Shown piece by piece: positions 1 through 9,971 of a stretch of 64,000 nucleotides of DNA. The notes below the pieces were generated by a model. It saw only the letters and a program-made list of their open reading frames with translations. It ran no database searches and was not told the origin of the DNA. Each line of letters begins with the position of its first letter. The first letter of the stretch is position 1. Source of the stretch: Dermacentor variabilis (taxonomy: Eukaryota; Arthropoda; Arachnida; Ixodida; Ixodidae); assembly GCF_050947875.1 (NCBI RefSeq), contig NC_134568.1, forward strand, positions 200,494,043-200,558,042, read 5' to 3'. The translations under genes and the position numbers were made by a program.

Positions 1-831
1 GTATGGAGCAGGCCCGCATAATGTCGTCAGTGACTTTGGCCAAAAACGTACGGCCACGGTCTGTTAGCAATGGACGCGGAGCACCATGCATCATAATGAT
101 ATCATGTAGAAGGAAGTCCGCAACATCAGTTGCGCAACTGGTCGGAAGAGCGCGGATTATGGCATGGCGGGTCGCGTAGTCAGCCGCGACTGCAACCCAC
201 TTGTTTCCTGATGTAGATTCCGGAAATAGGTCTAAGAAGGCTGAGAAATAGGAAATAGGCCGAGAAGGTCTAAGCCAACACGATGGAAGGGCTCGGCAGG
301 GATGTCGAGCGGCTGCAGGTAACCAGAGAGGGGCTGGGAAGGCTTCTTGCGTCGTTGGCAAAGTTCACACAAGCGGCGACGTAACGTCGTACGGAACGGA
401 CAAGGCCTGGCCAGAAAAAAACGGCGACGTACACGGTCATAGGTTCGAGATACGCCGATGTGTCCTGCAGTTCGTGCGTCGTGAAGCTCTTCTAGAACGG
501 TTGAGCGGAGGTGTTTAGGTATGACAAGTAGAAACTCAGAGCTGTCCGGATGAAGGTTACGATGGTAAAGAGTACCGTCGCGGAGGACGATGAGGCATAG
601 AGTGGCATCGGCCGCAGAGGGTTTAAAATGGTCGATGAGTGCTCTGATGTAGGCGTCACGACGTTGTTCGTCGGCGAAATGAAGCAGCTGTGATACAGAG
701 AATACGCAAGCAGCACTGGTAATATTGGAGGAGTCAGGGTCGTCAACAGGGTAACGCGACAAGCTGTCAGCGTCTTGGTGCAGGCAGCCAGACTTGTAGA
801 CCACGTAATATGAAAATTCATCAAAACCCAT
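1..831 (-). pseudogene. Ty3/gypsy integrase, partial and frameshifted
   Basis: Retroviral-type integrase that would join element cDNA to the host chromosome. The part at 232-831 holds the linker after RNase H (DSLSRYP), then an HHCC zinc finger (ELHDARTAGHIG ... LCELCQRRK), then the start of the catalytic core (GLDLLGLFP). A short local duplication around 240-260 breaks the frame. The core continues in another frame towards position 1, with the first aspartate in the AADYATRH context near 186 and the second in LLTDRGRTF near 65. The third acidic residue would lie beyond the left edge. The window boundary truncates the gene, and it is also broken internally. Confidence 0.85.
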
Positions 832-1217
832 CGACCAAGTCGGCTTGTAGGATCTTTGAACGATGAGAGCCAGCAGAGAGCATGATGGTCAGTGACTACG
901 GAAAAAGGGCGACCGTAAAGGTAAGGACGGAACTTCGCAACCGCCCAGACAACAGCAAGGCATTCTCGTTCCGTAATGGAATAGTTGCGCTCCGATGGTG
1001 ATAGGAGGTGGCTCGCATAAGCAATAACGCGATCCTGGCCACGCTTACAGTGGGCTAAGACGGCACCTACGCCATGACCGCTGGCATCTGTACGCAATTC
1101 TGTAGGGGCATCAGGGTCGAAGTGGGCGAGAATGGGTAGTGAGGTTAGAAGAGTGACGAGACGAGGGAAGGCAGCCGCTTCTGAAGTGCCCAACGAGAAT
1201 TGTACGCCTTTCTTCAA
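492..1217 (-). pseudogene. Ty3/gypsy RNase H domain, frameshifted at its end
   Basis: RNase H of the Pol polyprotein, which removes the RNA strand during reverse transcription. Visible motifs are [15 protein letters not shown] (first catalytic aspartate), [11 protein letters not shown] (catalytic glutamate) and [11 protein letters not shown] (further aspartate). The frame then drifts after [10 protein letters not shown] and the tail is unrelated sequence. The true tail is in another frame, leading into DSLSRYP at the start of the 232-831 segment. The domain follows RT at 1286-2015 and precedes integrase, the normal gypsy order. An unmodified start codon is not expected, because this is an internal polyprotein domain. 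Confidence 0.85.
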
Positions 1218-1285
1218 AAGATTAATGAGGGGTCTAGCAATTGTCGCAAAATATGGAACAAAACGACGAAAGTACGAGCATAGTC

Positions 1286-2015
1286 CTACAACACTTCGGA
1301 CGTCTGCGGCTGTCTTCGGAACCGGAAAGTTTTGTCGGGATCAGGCTGTACTCCGGAAGCGTCAACGAGATGGTCCAGAAGAGCAATTTGACGGTGGCCA
1401 AAACGACATTTGGACGAGTTAAGTTGCAGCTTCGCCTTTCGAAATACTTCAAGTATAGTTGTTAGACGCTCAAGGTGAGTGTCGAACGTTGGCGAGAAGA
1501 CGATGACGTCGTCGAGGTAGCAGAGGCATGTGGACCATTTGAAACCTTGGAACAAGGAATCCATCATACGCTCAAAGGTGGCAGGGGCGTTGCATAATCC
1601 AAACGCCATTACTTTAAATTGGTGTAGGCCATCAGGTGTGATGAACGCGGTTTTTTCTCTGTCCATATATATCGTCAACAGCAATCTGCCAGTATCCAGA
1701 ATTAAGATCAATAGAAGAGAAATAGCTGAAACCATGGAGGCAGTCAAGGGCATCGTCTATACGTGGGAGCAGGTAGACATCCTTCTTAGTAACGTTGTTC
1801 AGATGACGGCAGTCTACACAGAAGCGCCATGTACCGTCCTTCTTCTTAACCAACACCACAGGTGACGCCCAGGGACACGAAGAAGGCTCAATGATGTTTT
1901 TATCTAGCATTTTGTTCACTTCACTTTGAATTAGTAGGCGTTCCGACGCAGAAACTCGATACGGTCGGCGGTGAATAGGCGTAGCATCGCCAGTAAGAAT
2001 CCAATGCTTGACCAC
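1286..2015 (-). pseudogene. Ty3/gypsy reverse transcriptase, split by a frameshift
   Basis: RNA-directed DNA polymerase. The 1632-2015 part carries the finger and palm start: [12 protein letters not shown], then [19 protein letters not shown], then [14 protein letters not shown] with the motif A aspartate. A frameshift near 1670-1750 moves the rest to a second frame (1286-1753). That part holds [31 protein letters not shown] and CYLDDVIVFS with the catalytic double aspartate, then the thumb and linker. Both halves are well conserved, so the break is recent relative to the family. No active enzyme can be made from this copy. Confidence 0.88.
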
Positions 2016-2174
2016 GAGCGTCCGGCCTAAAGGGCGATCGTTGAAGTCGAAAATATCTCGGTAGGACTATAATACTTGGCAAAGGTCTTCAGCCTGCGCA
2101 GAGGACAAGTCCGTCGGAACCATTTTCTTTATGTTGGGATCGGCGCCCGAGGGTGGCGCGAGAGGCCTGCGAAG

Positions 2175-2883
2175 CTAGCAAGAACCATCGGTTGATAACG
2201 CTACCACATGATGGTCGCCGAGACAATCAACGTTGGCAAGGCAAATACCTTGCGGTAGAATTTGCTTTGCCAATCCAAAGTTAAAGATAGGTATGCGAGT
2301 GCGGTTTGCAGTAATAGTAAGTACAGTGTGAGGCACAGTAACGTTATAATGTAGTGGAATGTCGGGCAGAGGAGTGACGAGGTACTCGCCATCAGGAACT
2401 GGTGGGGAAGACAACAGTTCAATAAAGGCTATTGACTTTGGCGGCAGGCGAAGAAAGCCGGTGGGGCGTAAGCGGCACTGGTGTGCGTTAGAAGGTTCTG
2501 CGAGAATCAGCAACTCAAGGCGAAGGGTACTGGCAGAGCAGTCAATAAGGGCAGAATGCGCGGAGAGAAAGTCGAGGCCCAGAATTAGGCCGTGGGGGCA
2601 ATGAGCAATCACGGTGAAGAGGACAGGAGTGTGGCGGCCGGCGATGCTGACACGTGCCGTACACATGCCGACGATAGACAGTACCGCCATCCGCAACGAG
2701 GACGACGCGTTCCGACGCTGGGGTGAGGAGCTTTTTGAGTCGTCGTCGGAAGGCAGCACTCATAATAGAAAGATGTGCTCCTGTATCGATGAGTGCAGTG
2801 ACAGGATAGCCGTCAACGTCAACGTCAAGAAGGTTTTGGTTCGTAGGTAGCGTGAGCAGAGGATTTGAGGGCAGGGTCGACAA
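2175..2883 (-). pseudogene. Ty3/gypsy retropepsin-like protease, frameshifted
   Basis: Aspartic protease that would cleave the Gag-Pol precursor. The 2542-2883 frame has LDVDVDGYPVTALIDTGAHLSIM, with the canonical DTG active site, followed by FRRRLKKLLTP and VLVADGGTVY. The second half (flap, and the GLDFLSAHSALID segment matching the hydrophobic G-x-D motif) is read from a different frame at 2175-2759. It lies directly between gag and RT. A frameshift makes it a pseudogene. Confidence 0.82.
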
Positions 2884-2933
2884 CGCAGCTTCACCTCCAG
2901 AAGCTGCAGTGCTTAGTTTTCCTGCTGGGTCCG

Positions 2934-4094
2934 TTAGGCGATAGGCGGCGAAGAGAAGCGGAGGGGTTGGGGCGAACGAGACTGATGGCGTCGAGGTGAG
3001 GGCGAGCGGCTGTAGCGAAGGCTCGGAGTAGGGGCATCAGCGGCATTGGGTTCATGGCGGGTGGCATAGGGAACAGAAGGTCCAAAGGTGCGGGAATAAG
3101 TGGCGGCGTATGTCCGAGGAGGTGATGGCCATCGGTTGCGGCAGTGACGAGCGACGTGGCCGATGCGACAGCAGTGGACGCAGATCGGCCTGTCAGGGGT
3201 ACGCCATTCGGACGGGTTCCGGCGAGATGTGGCAGAAAAGGACTGCCGGGGACGAGGAGGGCCGGTAGAGAACTGGGAAACGCTGGGTTGAGACGTTGAA
3301 CCCACGGAGTTCAGACCCATGTTCTCAAATTCTTGTCTGACTACGGCCTGAATCATTGCAATCGTGGTTGCTGGCGGATCGGGAGGCGTCGCGGAGAAAG
3401 CTGGCGAACAGGTGGCCTCAAGCTCGCGGCGAACAATACGGGCGACGTCGTCACAGGTGGTGGCCTGACGTGGTCGACCCTCACATGTCGACGTAGCAGC
3501 AGTATTGGGTAGCCGCATGATGTGGTGTGTGATACGGCGGCTCTGAGCTTGTTCAAGGCGACGGCATTCTTTAATGATGGCGTCGATTGTCGAGACGTTG
3601 CTGAAAACAAGCAAATTAAAAGCGTCGTTGGCGATGCCTTTTAGAACATGTGACACTTTATCTGCTTCAGACATAGCATCGTCAGCTTTGCGACATAGAG
3701 CCAAGACGTCGAGGTTGCATGAAACGTACGGCTGTGAAGGTGTCTGAACACGAGACGCAAGAGCCTTTCTCGCGGCAAGCTTGCGGCCAATGGGGTCGCC
3801 GAACAGTTCCCGTAGCTTTTCTTTGAAACTGTTCCAACTGGTTATCTCGTCGTTATGCGTCTGGTGCCACATGCGTGGAGTGCCGCCGAGATAAAATATG
3901 ACATTGGCGAGCATAATCGTTGGGTCCCACCTGTTATTAGCACTGGCGTGTTCATAGAGCTTGATCCAGTCTTCAACGTCCTGTCCCTTCATGCCAGAGA
4001 ACACACCAGGGTCGCGATGCTGGGCAACCGTGACGATTGGACCAGTTGGACAAGCCGAAGCCGTTGCAGAGGCGATCTCGTCACGGGGAGGCAT
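2934..4094 (-). CDS. Ty3/gypsy Gag polyprotein (capsid plus CCHC nucleocapsid), 386 aa
   Basis: Structural protein that would form the retrotransposon particle and package its RNA. The open frame starts with MPPRDEIASATASACP. Residues about 25-170 form the capsid-like part (VEDWIKLYEHAS, NVIFYLGGTPRMWHQ, FKEKLRELFGDPIGRKLAARKAL). A single CCHC zinc knuckle, CVHCCRIGHVARHC, lies near residue 305. A serine/arginine/proline-rich tail follows. The frame is open from ATG to stop, unlike the downstream pol pieces. The protease begins just past the gag stop in another frame, which suggests frameshifting or simple decay. Family-level similarity to CsRn1/Mag-type gags is an inference. Confidence 0.82.
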   Translation of the reverse strand: MPPRDEIASATASACPTGPIVTVAQHRDPGVFSGMKGQDVEDWIKLYEHASANNRWDPTIMLANVIFYLGGTPRMWHQTHNDEITSWNSFKEKLRELFGDPIGRKLAARKALASRVQTPSQPYVSCNLDVLALCRKADDAMSEADKVSHVLKGIANDAFNLLVFSNVSTIDAIIKECRRLEQAQSRRITHHIMRLPNTAATSTCEGRPRQATTCDDVARIVRRELEATCSPAFSATPPDPPATTIAMIQAVVRQEFENMGLNSVGSTSQPSVSQFSTGPPRPRQSFSATSRRNPSEWRTPDRPICVHCCRIGHVARHCRNRWPSPPRTYAATYSRTFGPSVPYATRHEPNAADAPTPSLRYSRSPSPRRHQSRSPQPLRFSSPPIA

Positions 4095-4277
4095 GGTGAC
4101 AAGCTCGATGTACCGACCACTGCGGAGTTCCGTGGTGAGGACGGGGATCGCTTACCTCCACCAGAATTTACAGGCTATTTACACTGGAACCAGACAGCCA
4201 GACCGACACTCGCCCGCGCCAAGGCACAGACCAGCTTCATCGTCGTTCTCGCGGCGGCTCGTATCTTGAGTATTTCC

Positions 4278-5136
4278 TTAATATGTGGTCATAGGTGGCC
4301 AGTTCCTGGCACCATTTGCATTCCGGCTGAACGTCCGGGTAGATTTTGTTTAGCACGTATGGGTTATAGAACGATCTCGTCTGCAATCTTCGCCAGACGC
4401 TTTCCTGCGCAATCACCAATTGCTTCTCCGGGAGCGGGTAAATTCTCCGCTGAAGTTTTTAATGGTTAGTAATGTCGCGAAAGACACCAGCCCATCTCTC
4501 CTGGACCTCCCCGGAACGTCTTGCTCACCTGCTCAGCTGACGAAACCTCGAGCATTCATGTTAGCCGCCTCGTTCCCAGGGTTCCCAGAGTGTGCCTGTA
4601 CCCAGACAATTTCCACCTCTGTACTCCCTCACCCCGTGGCCCGATTTAGCGATCCTGCCGCTGTGACAGAGATTCTGCCCCTCGCCAAATTTCGGATTGC
4701 TGTTTTAGAGTCGCTGAAAATCAGGTCAGCTTTAGTATTACCTATAGCTATCGCTATCGCCGCCTCCTCTGCAGTTTCTGAGGAGCGGGTTTTGACTCAT
4801 CCAGGGTGACTAAGCGTCCCCGCCCGTCCACCACCGCAACTGCAAATGCGTCCTTGTTCTTATACTCGGCGACATCTACGTAGACTGCCCCGTTGTAATT
4901 CCCGTACTTAGCATGTAAAGCTTTGGCTCTTGCCTTCCTGCGGTTCTCGTGATGTATCGGACGCATATTTTTGGCAAAGGCTTTATGTACAAGCCCTTGT
5001 GTATTTCTCGCTTCACCTGAATTTTCCTGTCCCCGGCTGGAGGATCAACTCCAATGCCGATTCTCTCCAATATATCCCTCCCTACTCTCGTTTTGGAAAG
5101 CCTACTGAGTTGCATCAACAAGTCACCTATGACCAC
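4278..5136 (-). pseudogene. LINE ORF2 RNase H domain and zinc-finger tail, inverted segment
   Basis: Remnant of the C-terminal part of a LINE ORF2 protein of the RNase H-bearing group (I/R1-like). At 4754-4966 the frame shows YVDVAEYKNKDAFAVAVVDGRG, the start of the RNase H fold. At 4237-4419 it shows RLQTRSFYNPYVLNKIYPD followed by CKWCQELATYDHIL, a C-x2-C...H zinc-binding motif typical of LINE C-termini. Between them are several stops and frameshifts. The piece is non-functional, and its orientation is opposite to the 3' end it belongs to. Confidence 0.75.
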
Positions 5137-5281
5137 ATATATGGAGCTGTAGCTAGCGCCGCCACCAATATATATCCTATATATATATCCCTCCCTACTC
5201 TCGTTTTGGAAAGCCTACTGAGTTGCGTCACCAAGTCACCTATGACCACATATTATGGAGCTGTAGCATAGCGCCGCCACC
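5079..5281. repeat. About 90-110 bp tandem duplication across the LINE inversion junction
   Basis: The stretch starting CCCTCCCTACTCTCG and ending AGCGCCGCCACC occurs at about 5079-5165 and again at about 5189-5281, with a few mismatches. A short AT-rich filler (TATATATCC repeats) lies between the copies. Each copy contains both the minus-strand LINE part and the start of the plus-strand part, so the duplication happened after the inverted LINE was formed. Confidence 0.8.
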
Positions 5282-5414
5282 GGCGGATATTATGCGTGAA
5301 CCTTCTCTCGAGCAGTGGGAGGCCGTGTTGGCCAGCTCAGACCCGGTCGTCCAGACCAGGGCCGTGGAGTGGGCCACCCAGGTCGCCGTCAGCCACGAGC
5401 TGATGGCCATCTAG
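5223..5414 (+). pseudogene. LINE ORF2 C-terminus, 3' end of the twin-primed copy
   Basis: Short open stretch beginning at the shared VTYDHILWSC motif and running through APPPADIMREPSLEQWEAVLASSDP to the natural C-terminus AVSHELMAI and stop. The 3' UTR is only about 50 bases, with AATAAAGTTTTTCC and CCAT repeats. A minus-strand LINE end at 9862 carries a similar AATAAATGTTTTCC tail, so the two are probably one family. This stretch is the end of a LINE polyprotein and encodes no independent protein. Confidence 0.75.
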
Positions 5415-5477
5415 CACGGAATCGTCCGCACATGCGTTCTGACGAAAATAAAGTTTTTCCATCCATCCATGAGTATC

Positions 5478-7677
5478 TCCCGATAATATCGTAATAATAT
5501 TTCCGGTATCAGTACTTTCATCATCTTAATTCAGTGATAATTGCGTTATATTGAAAAAAAAGAAAGGGGTTGGGGAGGGTTGTTTTCTATATTCTATTTT
5601 TTTTAAAGTTTTCTGTCGCACCTATTGCGGATTCGCACAGATATGTGACGGCTTCTGGATGACTTCTATCGTTGTTCCGGTAGTAGTGCACGAAAAGACA
5701 CGACAGTACTCCAAAAGCCGCTCCGGCTGCTCCATGACCATGGCTCCGGCGTTCAAATGATGCTGGAGCGAGAAATGCATTGGCGTCGTTTCGGTGCAGA
5801 TTGTACAGAACTGCTAAAGGAAAGTTGCTGGGAAACTCTTTACTGGCGCTTGAGAAAACCAGTGAAAAATTTGAGACGCAAACACTACGGAAAGAAGAGA
5901 CACCACAACGCTGAACTATAGCAAGTGACATATATTTGAAAAAAAAAGAAACGAATCAACTCTCGAACTTCAACTGCCAACGCATGCGCAATGCTCCTAG
6001 CAAGGTACAAGATTCTTTAAATTGATGAACACACCATTTTGCGCTACTTCTACTCCTTATTTTTGAAGCTGAGCCTCGTCGGCGATCGATGTTCGAGAGC
6101 TTTCGTTTTTTCAAATATATGTCAGTTGTTAGTCCAGCGTTGTGGTGTTTCTCCTTTCCGTCGTGTTTGCGTCTCAGTTTTTTTCGCTGGTTTTCTCAAG
6201 CTACAATATAAACCAACTGGTCCAGCAAGCAGAACTTCTTAACTAGAACGCCAAGGCGCATTTCGCTTTACATATTAAAGACAAATATTTCCAATGCGGC
6301 GTTAAATTTAATATTTTTGCTTCGCAGACATGACTTCACTACTGCTCGGCTTCTGTTTCTCACTTTCAACATGTGCCTTGAATGGAATAATCTAACAAAT
6401 TATATAGTGAATATTTCAAATAGCTGCCTGCGCGGACATTCCTATTTCTCGCACATGCCCGTATCTTAAGGTAATCTACCTTACAAGCCGAATTGTGCAC
6501 GTGCTCGATATGATATTAAAAATGTCCCGCCCCCCTTCCCCCACTCGTCAAAAAGAAAAGGACAGACGGTATATTACAAAGGTTACTTACTGTATACGCG
6601 ATGATTCTCCTCTAGAGCAATGACTGAATGATCTAATTGCTACTGCAAAATAAAGGCTAAAGAACTTAAACATGCAGTAAGCATCAGGTGGCCGGCGCCT
6701 TGTCTTTTCCGGCGCTTGTAGTCGCGTATTCTTCGTTGCACGCCCAACCATGAATTACCATCTCGCCCATCAGTACGCGTTGTCCATGGGTCGTTCGTTC
6801 AATGGCCAGCCGGGAGCGGTCGCTGTGGAGCGTTCCAGAAGGACCGCGTTTGTGTTCCACACTATACCCCACTCAAGTTTGATCCCACCAAAGCACCAGC
6901 GCTCCCCCGCTGAATTTGTCATGAAGCGGGCTGATTAGTGCGATGCGGGCTGGTTCTCGAGGAGGGCGATCCCACCTGCTCTCCGGGCGATGGCCGCGGG
7001 CTCCTCGGTCGCGCTCTAGCCGCGCGGAACCCGCCGCCAGGCGCAGTGAACCGCCGGGTGGCGTCAATTAGGCACAGGAAAAGGAAACCTGCCCGCGTTC
7101 GCAAAGGAAGAGCTGTGCGCCTGCGTGGTATCCTTCGTGAGAAAACAAGCGCGCAGATAAAAAAAAAAGAAGCGTCGCGGCTGTCCCTTACCGCCGCTCG
7201 TGTCCAGCATGCGTGCGTGCGTAGGTGTGTGTACGTTGTTGCGAAGTCCAGGCGACGTGCAGCGGCCCTCGAGAGGTCGCCGCAGCGGGGTGGCCGTAAA
7301 GGAGAGGGAGATTGAGCTGACGTCGTTTGCCGGAAGGAAGCTGACGCGGGGGAAGAGATCGACGGTGTGCCGACCCTGGGACCGACAACCGCGGCGCCCC
7401 TGCGTGGCCGCTATCACTTCGCTTGCTGTGCCCTTCCGCAGAGATAAAAGGTTGCTGGCAGTAAAACGAAAAGAAAAGGGGCTGGGGGTGGAGGCGAGAG
7501 AAACTAAAGAACCGCGTCAAAGAAAGCGCCGCATTTCAGCAAAGCAGCGGCAAATGAGTAATACCTGGGGATATAAATAGCCTTCTCTCTACTATATACT
7601 CCTCATTAGTGGCAAATGGATGACCACAGCGAAAGAAAGGACGCCAAGAGCGAGCAGTGCTAATACCTTGAAATGCC
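5478..7677. other. No recognised gene; one inverted repeat and a GC-rich stretch
   Basis: About 2.2 kb without a supported gene. It contains the inverted repeat listed separately (5849-6202) and a GC-rich interval (about 6930-7500) with several overlapping short frames but no family similarity that I recognise. A 114-residue minus-strand frame at 5587-5931 has a plausible composition but no recognised motif, and its first third lies inside the inverted repeat. Confidence 0.5.
5849..6202. repeat. Inverted repeat, arms about 100 bp with a spacer of about 160 bp
   Basis: The left arm (about 5849-5945, read on the minus strand) and the right arm (about 6105-6202, plus strand) share the string CAAATATATGTCA, then CAGCGTTGTGGTGT, CTTTCCGT, GTGTTTGCGTCTCA and CTGGTTTTCTCAAGC, in the same order. 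Identity is roughly 80-85 percent by eye. This could be a foldback element or the paired ends of a deleted DNA transposon. No target site duplication was identified. Confidence 0.7.
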
Positions 7678-7905
7678 CTCCGCCGTGCTGTAATGGCTAT
7701 GGCTGCGGCGTACGAGGCCGCGGGTTTGAGCTCTGTGCCGCGGCGGCCACTTCCAGCTGTTAGCGGAATGTAAAAAGGGCTCGTGTACTGAGCATTAGGC
7801 GCACATTAAGACATTATAAGAACCCCATGTGGTCACAATTAATCCAGAGCTCCCCCTATACGGCGCTTCTCTCAACCTGATTGTGGCTTCGGGGCAACCT
7901 CGCGT
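7678..7905 (+). mobile_element. tRNA-derived SINE, Ruka-like, diverged plus-strand copy
   Basis: The head CCGCCGTGCTGTAATGGCTA ... GAGGCCGCGGGTTTGAGCTC resembles a pol III A-box and B-box pair. It is followed by a body (GCGGAATGT, CTCGTGTACTGAGCATTAGG, AAGAACCCCATGTGGTCA, CAGAGCTCCCC) that matches, in order, the reverse complement of the better-preserved copy at 8113-8354. The copy is old, with many substitutions and small gaps. Naming as the tick SINE Ruka is from memory of that family. Confidence 0.7.
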
Positions 7906-8112
7906 GGATGGAGAAGGCGTGCTGATCAATTTTGGCCGCTGTTTTAATTGATGTGACAATTTTGCGCTCGAATACGGCGTGCACATCATCTGAGCCAGTT
8001 CAATAAAAGCTGCGTTGCGCCGGTTCGGCCTTCAGCATTCTGTGTCGGGGCTGCTGCGCCATATGAATGCAGTTGAATTGCATCGTATGATGTAGCAGCT
8101 GCGTGCCGCCGG

Positions 8113-8354
8113 TTAGGCGTATTTAATTATGGGGTTTTACGTGCCAAAACCACTTTATGATTATGAGGCACGCCGTAGTGGGGGACTCCGGAAATTTCGA
8201 CCACCTGGGGTTCTTTAACGTGCACCTAAATCTAAGTACACGGGTGTTTTCGCATTTCGCCCCCATTGAAATGCGGCCGCCGTGGCCGGGATTCGATCCC
8301 GCGACCTCGTGCTCACCAGCCTAACACCATAGCCATTGAGCAACCACGGCGGGC
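8113..8354 (-). mobile_element. tRNA-derived SINE, Ruka-like, minus strand
   Basis: On the minus strand the element begins with a tRNA-like head: GTGGTTGCTCAATGGCTA (A box, near 8331-8347) and GGGATCGAATCCCGG (B box, near 8286-8300). The body follows (GAAATGCGAAAACACCCG, AAGAACCCCAGGTGGTCG, GTGCCTCATAATCATAAAG) and it ends in ACGTAAAACCCCATAATTA. This layout matches the tick SINE family Ruka as I remember it. It is the best-preserved of three copies in the window (others at 7678-7905 and 21645-21862). Confidence 0.85.
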
Positions 8355-9157
8355 GGTTAGGCGTATTTAGACAAGCGCTCGCGAGCCGTCTGCTCTTCGT
8401 GCCGTTTCTCCGAACGGAGCACCCGCTCTCGAAGAAAGATTCGTATCTTCGATCGTCTTCGAGCTCAAGGCTAGGAGGGAGGGGGTTCTTCCATCCGAGA
8501 ATAGCTTAAGCTAAAGAAAAAAGAAATTGCAGCAGAACCCCTCTCATAATGACTGTCGACGTTAATGCGATTACCATTCAGGCAATGTAATTTCGACTTT
8601 TTGAATCCGGTAGAAAGATAAATAAACGTTATCACCGCCCAACAGCTGCCGCTTAATTTACGAAAACTCTTCGCTCGTTCCCGCCATCGAGAACGGCTGT
8701 GGCGAATGAAAGTGCTTCCGTAAAAGTGCATGATTTCGCGAGCATCCTACCATTTCTTCCTCTTCTGTAGGTCAAGTTTCTTGGAAGCACGAACGCTGAC
8801 CTTATGTGACGAGTTTTGGAGGTTTTGCTGGCGTAGGAATGGAGGCAACGAGTTGCCGCCATGCTGATGAAGAAGCCAGTGCATACCCGCCCGAATCGAC
8901 ATTTACTGTCTCTTCGGAACAGTTACGCTGTAGGATTTAAAGTTTTCAGGCTTTTTTTTTTGTCGGAATTGTCCTATGCCATTTGTTCCTTTTCTTTTTT
9001 GAAGTAAGATTTACGACTCTTTAAATTGTTTCAGTGAATTATTTTACATATTGAATGGTTACCACATCCCACCTTGCATTCATCGCTTGCGACTTGGCGC
9101 CGCCTACGCGAGTTGTCTTTTTCTTTTTTTGAACACGGACTGAACCGCGCACTGAGT
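8355..9157. other. No recognised gene
   Basis: About 800 bases of unclassified sequence. Short frames here (for example 8471-8731 and 8653-8862, minus strand) have no recognisable domain. Confidence 0.5.
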
Positions 9158-9860
9158 TCAGACTGATTTATTCCAGTACCTCAATATACCCCTGTTCCGA
9201 GGCACTTGAAGAATGGTCAAGCATACATAGAAACAAGTCAACAACAGGAAAGAAACGCTATAATTACAAGAACACAAAATAACTATGAATAACAAATACA
9301 AAGAAGTAGTAAATACAGCTCATATAACAGTAAAATAAATAAATGAGGACATGAGTAAGAACATTGACAAAGTGAGCAAGGCATAAGACTATTTCATAAT
9401 GACCGCCAGAACCTCTTTAAATTTATCAGCGTCGGTGTTTCTTACAGCACCTACTGGCAACTTGTTGCAATTTTTTGCCGTTTAGAAGAAAAATGAATTC
9501 ATATGCGCAGATGTGGGGGCATGTAAAGGATGAACGGCTTTTTGGTGACTGATGCGAAGCGATAGTCGGTGAGCGTGAGTGATTACGTAGGGGGGGGGGG
9601 GTAATCGACAAGTGATAAAATTTGTGAAAAGTGGAAAGCCTAGAAATTTTGCGGCAGGATTCAAGAGTCGGAAAGTTGGCAAGTGATTTCAGTGTTGTGA
9701 CTCTATAGTTAGATAAGAGTATTCTGAACAAATGTTCTTCGCAGCACAATTTTGGACTGATTCTAACATGGTTGACAGGTTAATCTTACGGGGGTCCCAA
9801 ATCGCGCGGGCGTACTCGAGTTTAGGTCGTACCAGTGTTTCGTAAGCAAGTATCTTTACA
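9158..9860 (-). mobile_element. CR1/L2-like LINE, 5'-truncated 3' end
   Basis: The minus strand reads LEYARAIWDPRK, then NYRVTTLKSLANFPTLES and STFHKFYHLSI, the typical C-terminal region of CR1/L2-like LINE ORF2 proteins downstream of RT. It is followed by non-coding 3' sequence down to about 9158. Coding similarity breaks into more than one frame (main part 9426-9749). A different, RNase H-bearing LINE abuts it at 9862. Confidence 0.65.
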
Positions 9861-9971
9861 GATCGGATCGGAAAACATTTATTGGGATCTAGAAAAGAGA
9901 TCTTCGCGGCTTCAGACGGCCTCTTCCATCTTCTGATGGATTCTTCTGTCTGAAATCACAGGGTTGGTGCC

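Larger units (their letters stand above)
1..4266 (-). mobile_element. Ty3/gypsy LTR retrotransposon with conventional pol order, decayed, running off the left edge
   Basis: Reading from right to left on the minus strand, the order is gag (2934-4094), retropepsin (2175-2883), RT (1286-2015), RNase H (492-1217) and integrase (1-831). This is the standard Ty3/gypsy order. Several frame breaks separate the pieces, so this copy cannot make a full Pol. The 3' LTR lies outside the window. No 5' LTR is recognised upstream of gag, because a LINE insertion starts at 4278. The gag resembles the one at 36.2 kb on the plus strand (shared pattern of NVIFYL, then a W, then a short FG motif), so the two may belong to related families. 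The right boundary is uncertain, and element sequence may resume after 5478. Confidence 0.88.
4278..5466. mobile_element. 5'-truncated RNase H-bearing LINE with a 5' inversion (twin-priming structure)
   Basis: The right part (about 5225-5466) is the plus-strand 3' end of a LINE: the last coding stretch, a stop, then AATAAAGTTTTTCC and a CCAT-repeat tail. The left part (4278 to about 5120) is the next-upstream section of the same type of LINE (RNase H and zinc-finger tail), placed on the minus strand. Both halves share the coding motif TYDHIL at the break, so together they form one contiguous LINE 3' region whose 5' portion is inverted. The 11-bp flanks TGAGTATTTCC (4267-4277) and TGAGTATCTCC (5467-5477) differ at one base and fit a target site duplication. 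A later local duplication repeats the inversion junction (5079-5281). Confidence 0.75.

Noticed and set aside
5587..5931. 114-codon minus-strand frame as a host gene fragment
   Set aside because: Its N-terminal third is shared with an inverted repeat copy, and no domain could be recognised.
6873..7580. Cluster of overlapping 60-126 codon frames on both strands
   Set aside because: GC-rich sequence with few stops; all frames overlap and none has a recognisable motif.
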